64,000 nt of DNA from Candidatus Gastranaerophilales bacterium. GTDB taxonomy: Bacteria > Cyanobacteriota > Vampirovibrionia > Gastranaerophilales > Gastranaerophilaceae. Both the position numbers and the translations under genes were made by a program. Positions 17,667 to 26,384 of this stretch are shown here, piece after piece (positions within the stretch are counted from its first letter, which is position 1; every line of letters begins with the position of its first letter). The notes beneath the pieces were generated by a model, which saw only the letters and a program-made list of their open reading frames with translations, was not told the origin of the DNA and ran no database searches. The DNA is taken from positions 62,001-126,000 of the forward strand of contig CAKMWI010000007.1 in assembly GCA_928722015.1 (NCBI GenBank), written 5' to 3'.

Positions 17667-18182
17667 ATGGATAATAAAACTGAATTAAGAATAAAAGCAA
17701 AGTCTATTCGAAAAAATTTAGATATTTCAGCAATTTCTGCAAAAGCTGTAACATTAATCAAACAACATAGATTTTATATAAATTCTTCAAATATAATGAT
17801 TTTTTATCCTACAAAATATGAGATAAATCTATTAACGTTAATTGCGGATGAAAAAAATTATTATCTTCCTAAAGTTGAGGGTGAAAAATTATTAGTTTGC
17901 CCGTATAATAAATATTGCAAATTAGAAAAATCATCTTTTAATATATTTGAACCTTGTTCAAATCCCGTTAGGACTGATATTTTGGATTTAGTTATAGTTC
18001 CGGCGCTAATGGCGGATAATTTTGGATATAGACTTGGTTATGGCGGTGGCTTTTATGATAGATTTTTGTCAGATTGTGCGCCTAAAACAAAGACTTTAAC
18101 TGTTATTCCAAAAGAATTATTAGTAAATAAGCTTCCGAGAGAAGATTTTGACAGAAAAATTGATGAAATAATTGTTGCATGA
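17667..18182 (+). CDS. 5-formyltetrahydrofolate cyclo-ligase
   Basis: 171 residues. It converts 5-formyl-THF to 5,10-methenyl-THF with ATP. The signature FGYRLGYGGGFYDRFL is near residue 117-132, and the basic N-terminal helix (LRIKAKSIRKNL) is typical of the family. ATG 17667 fits the family N-terminus and the promoter geometry; the in-frame upstream GTG at 17628 would add 13 hydrophobic residues and place the start before the -10. The gene symbol in other genomes varies (ygfA, fau). Confidence 0.9.
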   Translation: MDNKTELRIKAKSIRKNLDISAISAKAVTLIKQHRFYINSSNIMIFYPTKYEINLLTLIADEKNYYLPKVEGEKLLVCPYNKYCKLEKSSFNIFEPCSNPVRTDILDLVIVPALMADNFGYRLGYGGGFYDRFLSDCAPKTKTLTVIPKELLVNKLPREDFDRKIDEIIVA

Positions 18183-18183
18183 A

Positions 18184-18214
18184 AAACGGGACTTAATATA
18201 TTTAAGTCCCGTTT
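18184..18214. terminator. Bidirectional terminator
   Basis: AAACGGGACTTAA (18184-18196) pairs perfectly with TTAAGTCCCGTTT (18202-18214). It sits between the folate gene (stop at 18182) and the convergent gene ending at 18261. Confidence 0.9.
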
Positions 18215-18260
18215 GTAAATTAGGGTTAGTTTATCTTTTGGGGTTAAGTTAAATTATTTG

Positions 18261-18785
18261 TTAAGCTGTATATTTCGGAGCCATATCTTTAATCCCTTGA
18301 TCACGAGCTTCTTTAGCGGATTTAAGTTCTTGGCTGATTTCAGCTAATAGAGTTTCTAATCTTTCTTTTTCCTGAGCTATTCTTTGCTCTTCCATATTTA
18401 AGTTTCTTGCTTCTATTTGTGCTGCACGTTCTCTGCCTTGCATATATAATGTTCTCATCATATAATTTTGCATTTGTTGAGCTTGTTGTGCATTTTGTTG
18501 TTGTCCTTGCATTTGTTGCTGCCACATCTGTTGCATGTATGGCAAGTTTTGTTGCATATACTGCAAAGAGCTGTTGTGTGCAAATGCCAGATAATTCATT
18601 GTTCTGCCCATCATTGAACTCGGTGAATTCAATAAATCTCCGATTGAAATACTACCGTTTCCAACTGTGGCTGCATACTGTTGTACGTCTCTTAATTTCT
18701 TTGTGAGTTTTGATAACCGATATTCTAGATTGCTTTTTTGGAATATCAGATCATGCACTCGAGCTGTGAAAATCAGAATGCCCAT
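18261..18785 (-). CDS. Gln/Met-rich coiled-coil protein, unrecognised
   Basis: 174 residues without a signal peptide or membrane span. Residues 15-40 and 118-165 are predicted helical and heptad-like. The centre (about 74-108) is a run of Gln and Met (for example MQQMWQQQMQGQQQ). It could be a self-assembling or structural protein, but the family is not recognised. Upstream a TATAAA and a weak TAGGG SD are visible. It stands alone between two terminators (18184-18214 and 18845-18878). Confidence 0.65.
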   Translation of the reverse strand: MGILIFTARVHDLIFQKSNLEYRLSKLTKKLRDVQQYAATVGNGSISIGDLLNSPSSMMGRTMNYLAFAHNSSLQYMQQNLPYMQQMWQQQMQGQQQNAQQAQQMQNYMMRTLYMQGRERAAQIEARNLNMEEQRIAQEKERLETLLAEISQELKSAKEARDQGIKDMAPKYTA

Positions 18786-18844
18786 AGTCCTAACCCTACC
18801 TTTTAATTTTTATAACTAACCTTTAATTTAACCTACACTTATAT

Positions 18845-18878
18845 AAAAACATGCAATTACCCGTAATTGCATGTTTTT
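18845..18878 (-). terminator. Terminator of clpP
   Basis: ACATGCAATTAC and GTAATTGCATGT form a near-perfect hairpin with A and T flanks, about 30 nt after the clpP stop on the minus strand. Confidence 0.88.
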
Positions 18879-18906
18879 GGCTGTTTATTAAGTTTTGTTA
18901 ACTGAG

Positions 18907-19521
18907 CTATGAATGAGTTCTTTCGACTACTTTGTCAATCAATCCGTAATCTTTGGCTTCATAAGCTGAAAGATAATGATCTCGTTCACAATCCTCTTTT
19001 ACCTTTTCAAAAGGTTGACCTGAATTTTCAGCCATAATACCTATTAACATATCTTTCATTCTCATTATTTCTTTTGCTTCAAGTTCAATATCTGTAGCTT
19101 GACCTTGTGCACCGCCTAAAGGTTGATGAATCATAATTCTGGCACTAGGTAGAGCCATTCTTTTACCTTTAGTACCGGCAGAAAGGAGAAATGCTCCCAT
19201 TGATGCGGCTTCACCCAAACAGATAGTAGAAACATCTGATTTAATAAGATTCATTGTGTCATAAATTGCCATACCGGCTGTAATTACGCCTCCCGGACTA
19301 TTAATATATAGCATGATATCTTTTTCAGAGTTTTCGCTATCCAGAAGCAATAATTGCGCAACTACTGAGTTTGCTACATCATCGTCAATTTCTGTGCCTA
19401 AAAAGATTATTCTTTCTCTTAGTAATCTTGAGAAAATATCAAATGAGCGTTCTCCACGAGAGGAAGCTTCAATTACTGTAGGAACATAGCCCATTATTTT
19501 CATATATGTTTCTTGATCCAT
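18907..19521 (-). CDS. clpP: ATP-dependent Clp protease proteolytic subunit ClpP
   Basis: 204-residue serine protease that forms the double-heptamer chamber fed by ClpX or ClpC/ClpA. The catalytic Ser is in EAASMGAFLLSAG (near residue 103), His in RIMIHQPLGGAQGQATD (near 128), and the catalytic Asp region follows. Normal length. An AGGAG SD is 6 nt before ATG. No clpX or complete clpC lies in this window, but two proteins built only from Clp accessory domains lie in the same block (22701-24062, 26385-26660). Confidence 0.97.
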   Translation of the reverse strand: MDQETYMKIMGYVPTVIEASSRGERSFDIFSRLLRERIIFLGTEIDDDVANSVVAQLLLLDSENSEKDIMLYINSPGGVITAGMAIYDTMNLIKSDVSTICLGEAASMGAFLLSAGTKGKRMALPSARIMIHQPLGGAQGQATDIELEAKEIMRMKDMLIGIMAENSGQPFEKVKEDCERDHYLSAYEAKDYGLIDKVVERTHS

Positions 19522-19543
19522 TTTGCTCTCCTTTTTTAATGAG

Positions 19544-19549
19544 ATTATA
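19544..19549 (-). promoter_or_regulatory. Probable clpP promoter (-10)
   Basis: TATAAT on the minus strand about 22 nt before the clpP ATG, followed by a leader with an AGGAG SD. It suggests that clpP is transcribed separately from the kinase upstream. Confidence 0.5.
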
Positions 19550-19605
19550 CTACAAAAAAATTTATCGTAATACTGGTATGTATACTTTGTTTTGGTTCAA
19601 AAGAT

Positions 19606-20817
19606 TTAAATTTTTAAGAATATTGTGAATTCACACCCTTTATTAGGTTCACTGTCGATTGTTATTTTACCGTTGTGCAGTTTTATAAATTCTTTGGATA
19701 TAGTCAACCCAAGGCCAGTTGATGTTTCTGTTTTTGTCATTGTGTTTTGTATTTGAAAAAATTTATTAAAAATTTTTTTGTGATATTTTTTTTCTATACC
19801 TATACCTGAGTCTTTGATTTTTATAATGACATTTTTATCGGTTTGTTTTGCTGAAATTTTTATTTCAGAATTTTGTGGAGAAAATTTGATTGCATTGCCT
19901 ACAATGTTAAACAAAACTTGTTGCAATTTAATATAATCTGCGGCTAATTCTATTTCTGTGTTAATGTTTTTAGTTAGGTGTATATTCTTTTTTTCAAATA
20001 ATGGTTTTAAAATATTGCATACTTCGTTTATTAATATATTAATATTAACATTGGAAATATTAAGTTTAATTGTTCGAGATTCTATTTTGGTAATGTCAAG
20101 AATTTCGTTAATCATTGCCAGTAATTTAAGACCTGAAATCCTTATATCTTCAATATATTCAAGTTGTTTTTTGTTTAAATCGCCAAATATTTTTTGTGAT
20201 AAAATTTCTGAAAATCCTATAATAGAATTTAGTGGAGTACGTAAATCATGTGATATATTCGCAATAAATTCGTTTTGAAGTTTTTCATTTTGTTTGATTT
20301 TTTTATTTTGTTTTTTTATTGTTTCGTATGCTTTATTAGTTTCTTGTATTCCGTTTTGCAATGCTTCAACCTGCATTTTTAGCACTTTTGATAATTCTAT
20401 ATCTTTTATTAGGTTTGATATAATTGCTGTACAAGTATTATAAATGATTTTTTCATCCTGAGTGAACTCTTTTTCTCTTTCTATAATTAAAAGTCCGTAT
20501 GTAGCATCTTTTATTGAAAGTTTATTTATTAGTATTTCTGAATTTATGTTGAGAAGTTTTTTAATTTGTTCTTGTGGAATGTTTTTTGAGTTGGTATAAA
20601 TTTCAGAAGATAAATTTTTATTTATTTTTATAGATTTAGAGCAGTTTATATTTTTCCCGGCTTCAAGTGTTAGTGTTTCCGGACTCAGATAAAAAATACC
20701 GGCTGAATCAAAATTTATAATTTCTTCAAGAATTTCAAATACCTTTTGTGCATGAGCATTATCGGAGGTATCTATATTATAAAATTTATTTATTTTTTCA
20801 ATTGCATTTTTAAACAC
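19606..20817 (-). CDS. Soluble histidine kinase (GAF-like sensor, HisKA, HATPase)
   Basis: 403 residues, no membrane span. Residues 1-140 look like a GAF-type sensor, 140-180 are coiled coil, HisKA has the phospho-acceptor His190 in ISHDLRTP, and the HATPase domain has NIVGNAIKFSPQ, KDSGIGIEKKY and STGLGLTISK. It starts 5 nt after hpt and is the last gene of the tilS-hpt run. No response regulator is adjacent. Its signal is unknown. Confidence 0.88.
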   Translation of the reverse strand: MFKNAIEKINKFYNIDTSDNAHAQKVFEILEEIINFDSAGIFYLSPETLTLEAGKNINCSKSIKINKNLSSEIYTNSKNIPQEQIKKLLNINSEILINKLSIKDATYGLLIIEREKEFTQDEKIIYNTCTAIISNLIKDIELSKVLKMQVEALQNGIQETNKAYETIKKQNKKIKQNEKLQNEFIANISHDLRTPLNSIIGFSEILSQKIFGDLNKKQLEYIEDIRISGLKLLAMINEILDITKIESRTIKLNISNVNINILINEVCNILKPLFEKKNIHLTKNINTEIELAADYIKLQQVLFNIVGNAIKFSPQNSEIKISAKQTDKNVIIKIKDSGIGIEKKYHKKIFNKFFQIQNTMTKTETSTGLGLTISKEFIKLHNGKITIDSEPNKGCEFTIFLKI

Positions 20818-20822
20818 TGATT

Positions 20823-21359
20823 TTAAATTGTTTCCTTGTATCCGATGTAGCGTAAATTTCTGTAATATCCGTCATAGTCTAAACCATATCCTACAACAAA
20901 TCTGTCATCAACTTCAAAACCATAATAATCCGGCTCAATATCAACTTTGCGGGTTATTTTTTTATCTAATAATGAACAGAATTTAATAGATTTGGTATTG
21001 AAGTTGCAGTGCATAAAATCTATTAAAAATTTTGCGGTCAATCCTGTGTCAACGATGTCTTCTATAATTAGAACATTTTTATCATTTAAGTCCGGTAGTT
21101 GAATATCAACGGCATTAACTTTTCCTGAGGATGTTATTGAAGAACCGTAGCTTGATAATCTTATAAATTCAAGTTTTAGTGGCATGTTTAAACTTTTAAC
21201 CAAGTCAGTTGCAAACATAACAGCACCTTTTAAAACACAAATAGCAATTACTTCTTCTCCATTATAAAATTCATTCATTTCTTGGGCTAATTCTTTAATT
21301 CTTTTTTGTAATTGCTCTTCACTGAATAATACTTTTAACTCTTCGATTTTTATTTCCAT
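20823..21359 (-). CDS. hpt: Hypoxanthine(-guanine) phosphoribosyltransferase
   Basis: 178 residues. It transfers phosphoribosyl from PRPP to hypoxanthine or guanine (purine salvage). The PRPP site VLIIEDIVDTGLTAKFL is near residue 95-111, the flexible-loop Ser-Tyr of the family (LSSYGSS) is near 68-74, and the C-terminal DDRFVVGYGLDYDGYYRNL binds the base. It sits 4 nt after tilS, a common bacterial order (tilS-hpt), often followed by ftsH; here a histidine kinase takes that place. Confidence 0.96.
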   Translation of the reverse strand: MEIKIEELKVLFSEEQLQKRIKELAQEMNEFYNGEEVIAICVLKGAVMFATDLVKSLNMPLKLEFIRLSSYGSSITSSGKVNAVDIQLPDLNDKNVLIIEDIVDTGLTAKFLIDFMHCNFNTKSIKFCSLLDKKITRKVDIEPDYYGFEVDDRFVVGYGLDYDGYYRNLRYIGYKETI

Positions 21360-21363
21360 TTGT

Positions 21364-22698
21364 TCACCTCTTTTTATAAAATGTAATTTTATGTGTTGGA
21401 TTGGTTGTTACTTTTATTTTATCACTAATTCCAAGTCCTATCGCCCATAGAATTTCTTTTTCTGTTGCTAAAAATAGCAGAGTATCTTTTTCATGGTTAG
21501 GTATTTTTTTAGAATTAAGATATTTTTTTAATTTTTGGCTTCCATTAAGTCCAAGCGGTTGTATAATATCACCATTTTCACGCGGTCTTATTTTAAAATT
21601 TATTGGCAGATTGTCTAAATTTACATAGGCATAATTTTCTTCATCAGATGGAAATTTATCTACGGATGTTGTAAATTTTTCTATTTTAAAAATATAGTCA
21701 TCATTTTCATACGTTCCTTCAGTAGTTACTTTTATGGATATAGGAGTTTTCTGTTTGTTTTTTATAATTTCTATGTCTTTTGTATTTGCATAAATCCACA
21801 AATTAGTTGTTAAGGAAGATATTTTTCCGGCTTTTGAGTCGGAGTTTTCTTTGATAAAATTCAGAATATTGACAATTTTTGTTCTGTCATAATCAAGGTT
21901 ATATTTTATAAATATGTTATAAATGATTCTTTTTTGAATAGCATCAGACAGTTTCAAAAATTTTTTTGTTTGGATTTTACCATTTTTGCATATTTTATTC
22001 AGTATAATATTTGTATATTCTTCAACAATTTCAGTTTCTTCTTTTGCAACATTGCACAAATTGTCAATTGATGAAACTAAATAAGGATTAATATGCTGTA
22101 ATTCTGGTATTATTTTAGTTCTTATAAAATTTCTTTTATATTTTGGATTTTTATTTGAACTATCGTTATTTGGTTGGAGTTTATTTTCTTCACAATATAT
22201 TTCAATATCTTTTCTTAAAATATCCAGTAGCGGACGGTAGTATATATTACGATGTTGAGCAATCCCTTGTAGTCCATAAACGCCTGTACCTTTGCAAATT
22301 CTGTAAAGTAGAGTTTCTATATTATCATTTTTATTATGAGCCGTGAAAATAATTTTGCTGTTATATTTTTCTGCACATTTTTCAAAAAACTTGTATCTGG
22401 CTTCGCGTGCGGCCGTTTCAGTATGGGCTATATTGCTTGATAATTTTTCACTATAAAACTCTATTCCGTTTTTTTGACAAAATTCTGCACAATTTTTTTC
22501 TTCTTGATCACTTTCTTTTCCTCGCCAATTGTGATTTAAATGTATTGCAATTAGCCTGTTTGGAGAGATCTTTTTTAAGCAATCAAGTAAACACATTGAG
22601 TCATAACCGCCTGAAAACGCTACAATATATATATATTCAGGTTTGTCCAAATTGTATTTGTTCAAAAATAGTTTTATTTTTTTTTGAATTTCGTTCAT
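21364..22698 (-). CDS. tilS: tRNA(Ile)-lysidine synthetase
   Basis: 444 residues. It modifies C34 of the AUA-reading tRNA-Ile to lysidine, so it is essential for decoding AUA. The PP-loop AFSGGYDSMCLL is near residue 28, FTAHNKNDNIETLLYR near 118-133, and the C-terminal substrate-binding domain (RENGDIIQPLGLNGSQ) is present, so the protein is full-length. It starts 2 nt after the Clp-N protein and is followed by hpt at 4 nt: one operon. Confidence 0.95.
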   Translation of the reverse strand: MNEIQKKIKLFLNKYNLDKPEYIYIVAFSGGYDSMCLLDCLKKISPNRLIAIHLNHNWRGKESDQEEKNCAEFCQKNGIEFYSEKLSSNIAHTETAAREARYKFFEKCAEKYNSKIIFTAHNKNDNIETLLYRICKGTGVYGLQGIAQHRNIYYRPLLDILRKDIEIYCEENKLQPNNDSSNKNPKYKRNFIRTKIIPELQHINPYLVSSIDNLCNVAKEETEIVEEYTNIILNKICKNGKIQTKKFLKLSDAIQKRIIYNIFIKYNLDYDRTKIVNILNFIKENSDSKAGKISSLTTNLWIYANTKDIEIIKNKQKTPISIKVTTEGTYENDDYIFKIEKFTTSVDKFPSDEENYAYVNLDNLPINFKIRPRENGDIIQPLGLNGSQKLKKYLNSKKIPNHEKDTLLFLATEKEILWAIGLGISDKIKVTTNPTHKITFYKKR

Positions 22699-22700
22699 AA

Positions 22701-24062
22701 TTATAAATTGGCAGAGTGTTTTTTTATTCCTTCACGGATTTCAACGACATCTGTTCCAAGTTGTTCTAATGCCTGCATAGCAAGCGATGAAGGCTCTGTT
22801 GTTATTGCCCATAAAAGATCAGAAGATTCTATTTTTGTTTTGTTAGCTTTTTTAGCATGTTCCCATGCTGTTTCTAAAACTCTTTTGGCACGTTTAGTGA
22901 ACACCATTTCTTTTTCAGAATATTCATTACCGAAACCTACAATTTTTTCAATAACAATTCTTGCATCACGAATATTGATTTCTAATTCGTTTAACACAAT
23001 CGCCCCAACACCTGTAGCTTCACCTATAATACCCAATAAGAACATTTCTGTTCCAACAACTCCACGACCGATTCTTCTAGCTTCCTGTTTGGCTAGCCTT
23101 AGAATGGTAAGCGTTTCAGGCATTTGCTTTTCAATAGGTTTGATTATTCCGTGAGCTAAATCATCATCATTGATATTAAGTTCTTTGAATATATTATAAG
23201 CCACTCCTTTTTTTGTTTTAAGTAGTCCAAGAACCATGTGTTCCGGTAAAACTTCTGATGAGCCAAGTTCTTTTGCTGTTTGAAGTGCCAGACTCATTGC
23301 AATAAAAGCATTTGGCGTAAAGACTATTTGTCTCCCTTCATATTCAGCTTGACGGGATTGGACTTTTGACAATTTTTCTTCAAACAGTTCTTCTGTTACT
23401 CCAAAGTGTGCAAGAATTTTTACTAAATCAGAGTTTTTGTCCTCTAAAATTGAAGATATAATTTGTTCAGTTCCCAGAATTTCATAATTTGATGCTGAAA
23501 GTTTTGAAACAGCTCTTTCAAAAACTTTTGCAGATTCTTTATTGTCAAATAATGAATCTGTTTCTTGAGTCAAGTCAATTTCAGGCTCTTTATTTTCATC
23601 AAGTTCAGGGTGGAAATCTTTTTTTACTTTTCTTTGTACAAGTTTTTCAATAAGGGGTTTAGATTTTTCAATATCAAACCCAAGGTTTTCGAGATATTGT
23701 ACTATTTTAGAGTTACTATCCGAAATTGCTGCAAGAACAAGATGTTCGTAGTGCACTGTAGAATTTCCTGATTTTTCTACAAGTTCCATTGTTTTTTGAA
23801 GTATTTGTTTGAAATTTTCACTGAATGGTATAGCAGAATTCATATCTGCTTCTTCTATATTTAGAGTAAGATAGATTTCTTCTGCTAGACGCTCATAAGT
23901 TATATTGTATGATTTAAAAATTTTTGCACAAAAGCCTTTAGTTTCTTTTACAAGAGCCAAAAGCAAATGTTCGGATAAGACTTTATCCGAGTGGTCGTAA
24001 ATTGCAATGTTTTGAGCTTCAACTATAACATTGAGTGCTTTTTCAGTGAATTTTTCAAACAA
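22701..24062 (-). CDS. Protein of tandem Clp N-domain repeats, no ATPase module
   Basis: 453 residues. I can see six Clp_N-type repeats, roughly 1-72, 73-150, 180-240, 243-312, 313-380 and 385-453. Each has the pattern F-x-x-A-x-x-(hydrophobic)-x-x-A followed by x-x-E-H-(hydrophobic)-L-L-A-L, for example VLSEHLLLALVKE and VLPEHMVLGLLKT. Two repeats make one Clp_N domain of ClpA/ClpC, so this equals three domains. There is no Walker A or B motif and no room for an AAA+ module. Clp_N domains bind substrates or adaptors, so a ClpC adaptor, decoy or stress-binding protein is possible (inference). It lies between the DUF1292 gene and tilS in one operon. Confidence 0.8.
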   Translation of the reverse strand: MFEKFTEKALNVIVEAQNIAIYDHSDKVLSEHLLLALVKETKGFCAKIFKSYNITYERLAEEIYLTLNIEEADMNSAIPFSENFKQILQKTMELVEKSGNSTVHYEHLVLAAISDSNSKIVQYLENLGFDIEKSKPLIEKLVQRKVKKDFHPELDENKEPEIDLTQETDSLFDNKESAKVFERAVSKLSASNYEILGTEQIISSILEDKNSDLVKILAHFGVTEELFEEKLSKVQSRQAEYEGRQIVFTPNAFIAMSLALQTAKELGSSEVLPEHMVLGLLKTKKGVAYNIFKELNINDDDLAHGIIKPIEKQMPETLTILRLAKQEARRIGRGVVGTEMFLLGIIGEATGVGAIVLNELEINIRDARIVIEKIVGFGNEYSEKEMVFTKRAKRVLETAWEHAKKANKTKIESSDLLWAITTEPSSLAMQALEQLGTDVVEIREGIKKHSANL

Positions 24063-24073
24063 AATTTTAATCC

Positions 24074-24355
24074 TTATTCTTTATCATCATCTTCTTCGTC
24101 TTCAGAGTCTAAACTTTCTATGTATTCAGAAACTCTTTCAAACTCATCATCATCATCAATTGTTTCAAAGTAGCTTTCTTCACCTTCTTCTAGGTATCTC
24201 ATTAATACTACTTCCGGTTCTTCTTCGTCAGAATCAGATTCAATTAATAATGCATATTGTTTATCTTCAAATTCAATTATATCACATAATTCGCATTTGA
24301 TTACCGTACCATCGTCATCTGTAATTTCAATTAAATTTTCATTTTCTTCTGTCAT
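24074..24355 (-). CDS. Acidic DUF1292-family protein
   Basis: 93 residues, about one third Asp or Glu. The pattern ITDDDGTVIKCELCDIIEFE, then YALLIES and a run of acidic residues, matches the DUF1292 (YrzB-like) family. These often sit next to ruvX, as here (20 nt downstream of it). No biochemical role is established that I know of. A GGAG-containing SD precedes ATG. Confidence 0.75.
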   Translation of the reverse strand: MTEENENLIEITDDDGTVIKCELCDIIEFEDKQYALLIESDSDEEEPEVVLMRYLEEGEESYFETIDDDDEFERVSEYIESLDSEDEEDDDKE

Positions 24356-24376
24356 TTGTTTTTCTCCTTTGTTTTA

Positions 24377-24784
24377 TTATTGTGCTGTTTTTGACAGGTA
24401 TTGTTCCAGTATAATACAAGCGCTTTCAATATCAACTAATCCTTTGTCTTTTCTGAAATCAATTTTTTTATTTCTTAAATTTTCTTCTGCTGCGTCTGAG
24501 GTTAATCGTTCATCTTCATAGATGATTTCATAGTTTTTGATTTTTGATGCAAATTCTTCGCAGTTTTTAGCTTGGAAACCTTTTGAACCATCCATATTTA
24601 GCGGAATTCCTACAACTATTTTTTTTACATTATTTTCTTTTGCTATTTTGTAAATTGTTTCAATAGCATTTTCTTCCGGTGTTCTACTTATATATGAATG
24701 CCCGTTTGCAAGCATTAAAAGATAATCGCTGAGTGCAATACCGATTCTTTTTGTTCCAATATCAAGCGCCATAACTTTATACAT
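24377..24784 (-). CDS. ruvX: RuvX/YqgF-family nuclease (pre-16S rRNA nuclease)
   Basis: 135 residues with an RNase H-like fold: VMALDIGTKRIGIALSD at the N-terminus, VVGIPLNMDGSKG in the middle and YEDERLTSDAAE near 97. The family removes the 5' leader of 16S rRNA and is also linked to Holliday junctions. ATG 24784 is chosen because GTGGG lies before it; an in-frame ATG at 24805 would extend further into the upstream gene. It overlaps the end of the HEAT-like gene by 8 nt. Confidence 0.92.
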   Translation of the reverse strand: MYKVMALDIGTKRIGIALSDYLLMLANGHSYISRTPEENAIETIYKIAKENNVKKIVVGIPLNMDGSKGFQAKNCEEFASKIKNYEIIYEDERLTSDAAEENLRNKKIDFRKDKGLVDIESACIILEQYLSKTAQ

Positions 24785-26378
24785 TTTGCACCCACTTTTC
24801 TTCAATATATTTTAGTTTTAAATCAATATCGTCATCTGTATATTGTTCAAAATTTAAGTCCTTATTAAATTTAATTGTCATAAAATATTCATATAAGCTA
24901 CGTTGTAATATATTTTTATACAGTTCTTTTTTTAATTCTTCATCGAGAGCAAGTCCATAAATTATGGACGCTTCGTCGTCTTTTCCTATAGCGTATTTCA
25001 TATAAGCAGACATTAAAAGTTTATCGGTCCACGCTATTTTTTCTTCTGGATAAAATACTTTATCAATGGACTGGTTTATTAGTTTGTCAAGATTGTGTTG
25101 AGATTTAGCTTCTTTTATGAGTTCTTCAAATTCATCACTGTAATGAGCATCCAAAAACCAATGAGATGAAATTTTCATTTTTTGGAGTTTTTCAATGATA
25201 GTGTTGTCTGTTTTTGTCGGCAAAATTTGTTCATGTAAAATTTTGGAAATTGATTCATTATCGAAATCAATATCTAACAAAAGATTTTTCCAACATACAT
25301 ATTCATAAGAGAGTTTCCAATTATTGTTATTTTTTTCTATTGTTTTGGTCTCAGCATTATATAAGATAGTTTTAAAAGACTCCGGAGGAATATCAACGGT
25401 TTTTTCATCCCTTAAAAAACGTTCAAGAATTTTATCGCATTCAAATTGTGAAATTTCAAAAAACCCAAAACAATCTTTGATACCTGATTCAATGTTAGTA
25501 ACTATTGATACGAACCGAATTTTTTCTTCGTTCGTGCGTCTTGTAAATATCAAAGCCTGATCTCCGTGTCCATCCGGATATGTAATATAAAATTTGTGAG
25601 GTTTACTGTTAGAAAGAATTTTTGCATAAAATTCTTTTGTATTGTCTTCTCTAATCCCTGAAATTTTTAATGTAGATAAACTTTTTTTTATTAATTGTGC
25701 GAGTTCGCCTTTTGCTGTCTGGCTCATTTCTTGAAGAACATGTAATGCTAATTGCGATTTAGTTTCGCCAAGAAGTTTAAGTGCTTCTTTGCCTACTGCG
25801 CTGTTAGGTTCGGAAACAAAAACAGGGATAAGGATATTTGCCAGTGCATCATCTGAAAAATCCTGCCCAAATGAGTTCAAAAGAGTAATTTTGTCTTGAA
25901 CTTTGATAGATGCTAAAAAATCCATAAAGTCTATTTGTACTTCCGGATTTATTATTGCTGTATTTAAAAGATGTTTGGTATTTTCATCAAGAATATCTTC
26001 TGCATCTCCAAGATATTCTTCACAAGTTTCATAAGACCAATCCGCATCAAGTTCTCTCAGAAGATTAAGTATTGTTATTTTAACTTCGCTTGGAAGATTT
26101 TGATTTTTGAGTGTCTCCCAAAGATTATTAATCATTTCTTCTTTTGGAGTATAGCGTTCCAGTAAAAAACAAATAACAGGAATTTTTTCTACTGTAGCGT
26201 TGGCAAGTTCTTTAAACAACAATTTTGATAAAAAAGTTTTGTCTTCTTGTGCATCCAGCATTTCAAAATCTGTAATGCAGTCTTGAATGTCTTGGACAGA
26301 ATTAATTTTTCCAAGAAGAGCAGTTAGTGATGATTTTAACTCAAAAGGATTTAGTTGTTTAAATTTTGAGCCTGTCAT
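24777..26378 (-). CDS. HEAT-like helical repeat protein (533 aa), unrecognised
   Basis: Soluble, acidic protein of 533 residues. Residues 1-250 look like paired amphipathic helices of HEAT type (for example LLNTAIINPEVQIDFMDFLA, GKEALKLLGETKSQLALHVL). Residues 270-370 look more globular (PHKFYITYPDGHGDQALIFT), and the end is again helical. It is a likely scaffold or binding protein. It is preceded by the ClpX-zinc protein (6 nt) and overlaps ruvX, so it is part of the same operon. Confidence 0.7.
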   Translation of the reverse strand: MTGSKFKQLNPFELKSSLTALLGKINSVQDIQDCITDFEMLDAQEDKTFLSKLLFKELANATVEKIPVICFLLERYTPKEEMINNLWETLKNQNLPSEVKITILNLLRELDADWSYETCEEYLGDAEDILDENTKHLLNTAIINPEVQIDFMDFLASIKVQDKITLLNSFGQDFSDDALANILIPVFVSEPNSAVGKEALKLLGETKSQLALHVLQEMSQTAKGELAQLIKKSLSTLKISGIREDNTKEFYAKILSNSKPHKFYITYPDGHGDQALIFTRRTNEEKIRFVSIVTNIESGIKDCFGFFEISQFECDKILERFLRDEKTVDIPPESFKTILYNAETKTIEKNNNNWKLSYEYVCWKNLLLDIDFDNESISKILHEQILPTKTDNTIIEKLQKMKISSHWFLDAHYSDEFEELIKEAKSQHNLDKLINQSIDKVFYPEEKIAWTDKLLMSAYMKYAIGKDDEASIIYGLALDEELKKELYKNILQRSLYEYFMTIKFNKDLNFEQYTDDDIDLKLKYIEEKWVQNV

Positions 26379-26384
26379 ATAGTG

